From an uncultured Clostridia bacterium (lineage in GTDB: Bacteria; Bacillota; Clostridia; Oscillospirales; Acutalibacteraceae), in assembly GCA_946041635.1 (NCBI GenBank), contig CAMGDG010000005.1, positions 1 through 42,336 of the forward strand: a stretch of DNA of 42,336 nucleotides, read 5' to 3'. Under the pieces are notes generated by a model. The model was given only the letters and a program-made list of their open reading frames with translations. It was not told the DNA's origin and made no database searches. The translations under genes and the position numbers were made by a program. Numbering within the stretch: the first letter of the stretch is position 1; the number at the start of each line of letters is the position of its first letter. Of this stretch, positions 36,738-42,336 are shown one piece after another.

Positions 36738-37280
36738 ATGGCAGCAAGACTTAAAGAAATGTATAAAGCCGATGTTGTTCCTGCACTTCAAAAGAAGTTC
36801 AACTACAAAAGCGTTATGCAGATTCCGAAGATTGATAAGGTTATCATCAATGTTGGCTGCGGCGAGGCTAAGGACAACTCAAAGGTTGTTGACGCAATCA
36901 TGACTGATCTTGCACAGATCACAGGTCAGAAGCCCGTTAAATGCGTAGCTAAAAAGAGCGTTGCTAACTTCAAGCTTCGTGAGGGTATGACAATCGGCGT
37001 TAAGGTAACACTCAGAGGAGACAAGATGTATGAGTTCATCGACAGATTCTTCAATCTGGCTCTTCCCCGTGTTCGTGACTTCAGAGGAATTAACCCCAAC
37101 TCCTTTGACGGCAGAGGTAACTACTCAATGGGCGTTAAGGAGCAGTTGATTTTCCCTGAAATCGACTATGATAAGATTGATAAGGTTCGCGGTATGGACA
37201 TCTGCTTTGTAACAACTGCGAATACCGACGAAGAAGCAAGAGAGCTCTTGTCTCTCATGGGCGCACCGTTTGCAAAGTAA
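36738..37280 (+). CDS. rplE: 50S ribosomal protein L5
   Basis: [23 protein letters not shown] ... [29 protein letters not shown]. Confidence 0.98.
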   Translation: MAARLKEMYKADVVPALQKKFNYKSVMQIPKIDKVIINVGCGEAKDNSKVVDAIMTDLAQITGQKPVKCVAKKSVANFKLREGMTIGVKVTLRGDKMYEFIDRFFNLALPRVRDFRGINPNSFDGRGNYSMGVKEQLIFPEIDYDKIDKVRGMDICFVTTANTDEEARELLSLMGAPFAK

Positions 37281-37293
37281 GGAGGGGTAACAA

Positions 37294-37479
37294 GTGGCAA
37301 AGACAGCAATGAAGGTTAAGCAGGCAAGACCTGCAAAGTATTCAACAAGACAGTACAACAGATGCAAAATCTGTGGCAGACCACATGCTTACCTCCGCAA
37401 ATACGGAGTATGCCGTATCTGTTTCAGAGAGTTGGCACACGCAGGTCAGATTCCCGGCGTGAAGAAATCAAGCTGGTAA
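37294..37479 (+). CDS. rpsZ: 30S ribosomal protein S14 type Z (zinc-binding)
   Basis: [41 protein letters not shown]. Confidence 0.97.
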   Translation: MAKTAMKVKQARPAKYSTRQYNRCKICGRPHAYLRKYGVCRICFRELAHAGQIPGVKKSSW

Positions 37480-37512
37480 TAGAGCAATCAATTTTACAGG
37501 AGGTAACTCATT

Positions 37513-37911
37513 ATGCAAATTACTGATTCAATCGGTGATATGCTCACCAGAATCCGCAATGCGAATTCTGCAAAGCATGATACAGTGAAAGTGCCTGCAT
37601 CAAACATGAAGAAAGCGATTGCTCAAATTCTTGTTGATGAAGGTTACATCAAAGGCTTTACCGTTGAGGAAGACGGAAAGCAGGGCGTTATAGAGATTTC
37701 TCTCAAATACGGCCCCAACAAGTCAAGCGTAATTACCGGACTTCGCAGAGTTTCAAAGCCCGGCTTGCGTATTTACACAAACTGTGAAGATATGCCCAAG
37801 GTTATGAAAGGTCTCGGCATCGCTATCCTTTCAACATCCAAAGGCGTTATGACAGACAAAGAGGCTCGTAAAGCCAATGTTGGCGGCGAGGTTCTCGCAT
37901 TCATCTGGTAA
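37513..37911 (+). CDS. rpsH: 30S ribosomal protein S8
   Basis: [36 protein letters not shown]. Confidence 0.98.
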   Translation: MQITDSIGDMLTRIRNANSAKHDTVKVPASNMKKAIAQILVDEGYIKGFTVEEDGKQGVIEISLKYGPNKSSVITGLRRVSKPGLRIYTNCEDMPKVMKGLGIAILSTSKGVMTDKEARKANVGGEVLAFIW

Positions 37912-37926
37912 GAGGAGGTACAGTAA

Positions 37927-38472
37927 ATGTCACGTATAGGCAGACACCCCATCGCAGTTCCTGCCGGGGTTGAAGTTAAAATCGACGGCAGCACTGTTAC
38001 CGTAAAGGGACCCAAGGGTACTCTCACCAGAACAGTGCACAAGAATATGAATGTTGCTATGGAAGACGGTCAGGTAGTAGTTACACGCCCTGACGACAGC
38101 AACCTTAACAAGTCACTCCACGGACTTACCCGTACACTCATCGCTAACATGGTTGAAGGCGTTGAGAAGGGCTACACAAAGGAGCTCGAGGTTAACGGCG
38201 TAGGTTACCGTGCTCAGAAGCAGGGCAAAGACCTTGTTCTTAACATCGGATATTCACATCAGGTTGTTATGAGCGAGATTGAGGGCATCACAATAGATGT
38301 TCCCAACCCCAACAAGGTAGTTGTTTCCGGCCCCGATAAGCAGAAAGTCGGTCAGTTCGCAGCGGAAATCCGTGAGAAGAGACCTCCCGAGCCTTATAAG
38401 GGTAAGGGCATTAAATATGTTGACGAACATATCCGTCGTAAAGAAGGAAAAGCCGGTAAGGGCGGAAAATAA
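37927..38472 (+). CDS. rplF: 50S ribosomal protein L6
   Basis: [35 protein letters not shown] ... [14 protein letters not shown]. Confidence 0.98.
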   Translation: MSRIGRHPIAVPAGVEVKIDGSTVTVKGPKGTLTRTVHKNMNVAMEDGQVVVTRPDDSNLNKSLHGLTRTLIANMVEGVEKGYTKELEVNGVGYRAQKQGKDLVLNIGYSHQVVMSEIEGITIDVPNPNKVVVSGPDKQKVGQFAAEIREKRPPEPYKGKGIKYVDEHIRRKEGKAGKGGK

Positions 38473-38490
38473 TAGGAGGAGTGTTAAGCT

Positions 38491-38850
38491 ATGGTTAGCA
38501 GACCAGATACAAAAAAGGCAAGACTCAAAAGACACAAGAGAGTCCGCGCCAAGATTACAGGCACAGCTCAGTGCCCTCGCCTTAATGTGTTCCGTTCTCT
38601 TCAGCATATCTACGCTCAGTTGATAGACGATGTTGCAGGCGTAACGCTTGTAAGCGCCTCCTCAACAGAGAAGGACTTCACAAACTACGGCGGAAATAAA
38701 GACGCTGCAAAAGAGGTTGGAAAGCTTCTTGCAGAAAGAGCAAAAGAAAAGAATATTACCGATGTTGTATTTGACAGAGGCGGCTATGTTTACCAGGGTA
38801 GAGTAGCAGCTCTCGCAGAGGGTGCCCGTGAGGGCGGCCTGAACTTCTAA
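38491..38850 (+). CDS. rplR: 50S ribosomal protein L18
   Basis: [37 protein letters not shown]. Confidence 0.97.
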   Translation: MVSRPDTKKARLKRHKRVRAKITGTAQCPRLNVFRSLQHIYAQLIDDVAGVTLVSASSTEKDFTNYGGNKDAAKEVGKLLAERAKEKNITDVVFDRGGYVYQGRVAALAEGAREGGLNF

Positions 38851-38862
38851 GGAAAGGAGAAA

Positions 38863-39372
38863 ATGAAAATGGCTTCAAAAATTGACGCATCAACACTTGA
38901 ACTTCAAGAAAGAGTAGTTGCTATCAACCGTGTTTCCAAAACAGTAAAGGGCGGCCGTATATTCAAGTTCTCCGCTTTGGTTGTTGTAGGCGACGGTAAC
39001 GGCATCATCGGCTTCGGCCTCGGTAAATCGGGCGAAGTTCCCGACGCTATCCGCAAGGGTATTGAGGACGCTAAAAAGAACCTTATTAAGGTTGCTTTGA
39101 AGGGTACAACAATTCCTCATGAAATCACCGGTAAATTCGGCGCAGGCGTAGTTCTTCTTAAACCCGCTGCACCCGGTACCGGAGTTATTGCCGGCGGACC
39201 TGTCCGTGCTGTTGTTGAAACAGTAGGTATTAAGGACATTCGTTCAAAGGCACTTCGTTCAAACAACCCCTGCAATGTAGTTCGTGCTACAATTGACGGA
39301 CTTTCAAAGCTCCGCAACGCAGAGGAAGTTGCCGCAATCCGCGGTAAATCCGTTAAAGAGATTATTGAATAA
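38863..39372 (+). CDS. rpsE: 30S ribosomal protein S5
   Basis: [53 protein letters not shown]. Confidence 0.98.
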   Translation: MKMASKIDASTLELQERVVAINRVSKTVKGGRIFKFSALVVVGDGNGIIGFGLGKSGEVPDAIRKGIEDAKKNLIKVALKGTTIPHEITGKFGAGVVLLKPAAPGTGVIAGGPVRAVVETVGIKDIRSKALRSNNPCNVVRATIDGLSKLRNAEEVAAIRGKSVKEIIE

Positions 39373-39389
39373 GAGGAGGCCGGAGAATT

Positions 39390-39569
39390 ATGGCAAATGT
39401 TCAGGTTAAGCTTGTAAAGAGCCTTATCGGAAGCAAAAAAGACCAAATTGCCACCGCTCATGCACTTGGTCTCCGCAAAATCGGGGATGTGGCTTCTCAG
39501 CCCGACAATCCTCAGACTCAGGGTAAGATAAAGAAAATTTCACATCTTATAGAGGTTACTAAGGCTTAA
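39390..39569 (+). CDS. rpmD: 50S ribosomal protein L30
   Basis: [59 protein letters not shown] (59 aa, below the ORF-track cutoff). Confidence 0.96.
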   Translation: MANVQVKLVKSLIGSKKDQIATAHALGLRKIGDVASQPDNPQTQGKIKKISHLIEVTKA

Positions 39570-39583
39570 GGAGGTGCAGGAAA

Positions 39584-40024
39584 ATGAAATTGCACGAACT
39601 TTCACCCGCTGCGGGTTCAAAGAAGGATGTTAAGCGCATCGGCAGAGGTGCCGCTTCCGGACAGGGCAAAACAGCAGGTAAGGGACACAAGGGCCAGAAG
39701 GCCCGTGCAGGCAGAGGTATGCGCCCCGGATTTGAGGGCGGACAGATGCCTTTGCAGAGAAGACTTCCGAAGCGTGGTTTTAACAACATTTTCGCTAAGG
39801 AAATCGCAACTGTTAACGTTTCGGCGCTCAATGCGTTCGAGGACGGCGCAACAGTAGATATCGAGGCACTCGTTAATGCAGGCCTTGTAAAGAAAGCTCT
39901 TGACGGAGTTAAAGTATTAGGAAACGGCGAACTCAGCAAAAAGCTTACCGTAAAAGTTAATGCTTATTCTGACGCTGCAAAGCAGAAGATTGAGGCGGCA
40001 GGCGGAAAGGCCGAGGTGATTTAA
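39584..40024 (+). CDS. rplO: 50S ribosomal protein L15
   Basis: [43 protein letters not shown]. Confidence 0.98.
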   Translation: MKLHELSPAAGSKKDVKRIGRGAASGQGKTAGKGHKGQKARAGRGMRPGFEGGQMPLQRRLPKRGFNNIFAKEIATVNVSALNAFEDGATVDIEALVNAGLVKKALDGVKVLGNGELSKKLTVKVNAYSDAAKQKIEAAGGKAEVI

Positions 40025-40026
40025 CC

Positions 40027-41364
40027 GTGTTCCGTACTTTTGCTAACGCATGGAAAATAGCCGATCTTCGTAAGAAGATTATTTTCACTGCGATTATCAT
40101 TTTGATTTACAGAATAGGTTCAGCGCTTCCCGTTCCTTTTGTTGATATTCAGATGGACGGAAGCGGAATTTTCGGTGCCGAAACGGCAAATACCTTCGTA
40201 ACATACCTCAGTATGATGACAGGTAATGCTTTCAACTACGGTACGCTGTTCGCTCTGTCAATCACACCGTATATTAACGCATCAATTATCATTCAGCTTC
40301 TTACTGTTGCTATTCCCGCTCTTCAGAAGCTTTCTAAAGAGGGCGAAGAGGGCAGAAAGAAAATGAACAGAATAACCCGTTATTCCGCACTTGCGTTAGG
40401 CCTTTTGCAGAGTATCGCATATTTCTTCTATATCAAGTCTCAGGGACTTCTTACAGGCGATGCAAACGGCGTGGCTTACAAAGGCGGCTGGTTAGTATTC
40501 CAGGCAGTTGTTGTTATTCTTTGCTACACAGCAGGTACCGCAATGGTTATGTGGCTGGGCGAGCGTATCAATGAAAAGGGTATCGGAAACGGTATTTCAA
40601 TAATCCTTTTCGCAGGTATCGTTGCCCGTATGCCCACCACCATCACAAGCCTCTATCAGTATTTAGACAGAGGCGGTGAAAAAGGTCAGTACTATGTGCT
40701 TGTTCCTATTGCGGCTATTGCTTTAATCGGTATGATTTTCTTCATCGTTTGGATGGACAATGCCGAAAGAAGAATTCCCATTCAGTACGCAAAGCGTGTT
40801 GTAGGCAGAAAAATGTACGGCGGTCAGAACACTCATATGCCCATTAAGGTTAATATGTGCGGCGTTCTTCCCGTTATCTTCGCAAGTTCCATTCTTTCAA
40901 TCATTCCCACTGTCGGAATGTTTGCTCCCGGAACAGAAGGCAGCTTCTGGTACAAGCTTTGTAATGTATGGCTTGGACAGACTCACTGGATTTACGGTAC
41001 AATCTACTTCCTGTTTATAATCTTCTTTGCATATTTCTATGCGGCTATCCAGTATAACCCCATCGAAATGGCAGACAATCTCCGCAAGAACAGCGGTTCT
41101 ATTCCCGGAATTCGTCCCGGTAAGCCCACTTCGACTTACATTCAGAAGATTCTCAACAGAATAACCCTTATCGGCGCATTGCTTTTGAGCGTTGTTGCGA
41201 TGTTCCCCATTCTTTATTCACAGTTTGCGGGGCTTCTCAAAGCAGAGATGAACCTTGCAATCGGCGGTACATCAATAATCATTATGGTCGGTGTTGCTCT
41301 TGAAACACAGAAACAGCTGGAAAGCCAGATGATGATGCGTCACTACAAGGGCTTCCTTGACTAA
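40027..41364 (+). CDS. secY: Preprotein translocase subunit SecY (GTG start)
   Basis: Ten-TM profile; ALSITPYINASIIIQLLTVAIPALQKLSKEGEEGRKKMNRITRY. Confidence 0.98.
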   Translation: MFRTFANAWKIADLRKKIIFTAIIILIYRIGSALPVPFVDIQMDGSGIFGAETANTFVTYLSMMTGNAFNYGTLFALSITPYINASIIIQLLTVAIPALQKLSKEGEEGRKKMNRITRYSALALGLLQSIAYFFYIKSQGLLTGDANGVAYKGGWLVFQAVVVILCYTAGTAMVMWLGERINEKGIGNGISIILFAGIVARMPTTITSLYQYLDRGGEKGQYYVLVPIAAIALIGMIFFIVWMDNAERRIPIQYAKRVVGRKMYGGQNTHMPIKVNMCGVLPVIFASSILSIIPTVGMFAPGTEGSFWYKLCNVWLGQTHWIYGTIYFLFIIFFAYFYAAIQYNPIEMADNLRKNSGSIPGIRPGKPTSTYIQKILNRITLIGALLLSVVAMFPILYSQFAGLLKAEMNLAIGGTSIIIMVGVALETQKQLESQMMMRHYKGFLD

Positions 41365-41379
41365 TCGGAGGTAACTGAT

Positions 41380-42012
41380 ATGAACTTGATCCTTCTCGGC
41401 GCTCCCGGCGCAGGAAAAGGTACACAGGCTGAGAAAATCTGTGAAAAATACGGTATTCCCGCTGTGTCAACAGGCAATATTATCAGAGAAGCTTTGAAAA
41501 ACGGCACTGATATGGGGCTTAAAGCTAAGTCCTATATCGACGCCGGCAAGCTGGTTCCCGATGATGTTGTTATAGGTATTATTAAGGACAGACTCTCGGA
41601 GGATGACTGCAAAAACGGTTTCATTCTTGATGGTTTCCCCAGAACAATACCTCAGGCAGAAGCTCTTGACAATATGGGCATCGTAATCGACAAGGTTGTT
41701 GATATTGAGGTTCCCGATGATAAAATTGCCGCCCGTCTTTCAGGCAGAAGAGTTTGCTTAAAGTGCGGCGCAACATATCATCTTGAATTCAAAAAGCCTG
41801 CAAAAGAAGGCGTTTGCGATGTTTGCGGCGATGAGCTTGTTCAGCGTAAGGACGACAAGCCGGAAACGGTTATTGACAGACTTAATGTTTATCATGAACA
41901 AACCGAGCCGCTCAAGGACTACTATGCTAAGACAGGAAAGCTTGTTATAGTAGAAGGACAGGAAGAGGTTGCCGAAACAACAGCTCTTGTCTTTAAATCG
42001 TTGGAGGATTAA
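41380..42012 (+). CDS. adk: Adenylate kinase (zinc-lid type)
   Basis: MNLILLGAPGAGKGTQAEKICEKYGIPAVSTG; lid CLKCGATYH...CDVCG. Confidence 0.98.
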   Translation: MNLILLGAPGAGKGTQAEKICEKYGIPAVSTGNIIREALKNGTDMGLKAKSYIDAGKLVPDDVVIGIIKDRLSEDDCKNGFILDGFPRTIPQAEALDNMGIVIDKVVDIEVPDDKIAARLSGRRVCLKCGATYHLEFKKPAKEGVCDVCGDELVQRKDDKPETVIDRLNVYHEQTEPLKDYYAKTGKLVIVEGQEEVAETTALVFKSLED

Positions 42013-42013
42013 C

Positions 42014-42336
42014 ATGATAGTGCTTAGAACCGCAAAAGAAATTGATGCAATGCGCAAAGCTTGTATTATTTCTGCGGAAGCATTACAGATAGCGGGCGAG
42101 GCGGTAAAGCCGGGTATAACTACCTATGAAATTGACCAAATCGCTTACCGTTATATTAAAAAGCAAGGCGCAGAGCCAAACTTCTTGCATTATAACGGTT
42201 ATCCCGCTACTGCATGTATTTCCATAAATGACGAGGTCATTCACGGCATTCCGTCAAAAACGAGAGTGCTGAAAGAGGGCGATATTGTCAGTATCGACCT
42301 GGGGGCAAAAATCGACGGTTACAACGGCGATAATGC
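42014..42336 (+). CDS. map: Type I methionine aminopeptidase (truncated by window end)
   Basis: MIVLRTAKEIDAMRKACIISAEALQIAGEAVKPGITTYEID ... FLHYNGYPATACISINDEVIHGIPS. Confidence 0.96.
   Translation, partial: MIVLRTAKEIDAMRKACIISAEALQIAGEAVKPGITTYEIDQIAYRYIKKQGAEPNFLHYNGYPATACISINDEVIHGIPSKTRVLKEGDIVSIDLGAKIDGYNGDN

Overview
The window looks like a Gram-positive, Clostridia-type (Oscillospiraceae/Ruminococcaceae-like) chromosome segment. Left to right it contains: (1) a secreted repeat protein; (2) a compact phage-derived cassette (about 0.8-4.14 kb) with a sigma-like HTH regulator, a collagen-like baseplate/tail-fibre-type protein, a GH25 endolysin, an XhlA-like protein and a holin, preceded by a near-consensus promoter and a perfect Gram-positive LexA box; (3) a membrane pyrophosphatase (hppA); (4) murT-gatD flanked by inverted copies of a composite palindromic repeat; (5) rlmB; (6) a large membrane protein resembling a P-type ATPase that has lost its catalytic motifs; (7) mgtC-family, trmN6-like and rsmI genes; (8) a hexuronate/KDG catabolic operon; (9) an LRR protein with two dockerin-like modules; (10) a lone spoVAD; (11) an accessory region (XRE/zinc-ribbon regulator with a partial duplicate, acyltransferase, macro-domain protein, ArsC/Spx-like protein, vWA protein); and (12) the S10-spc ribosomal protein operon through secY, adk and partial map. 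The best candidates for something undescribed are the apparently SOS-controlled standalone lysis cassette and the P-type ATPase pseudoenzyme. All calls come from reading sequence and motifs; no database search was run.
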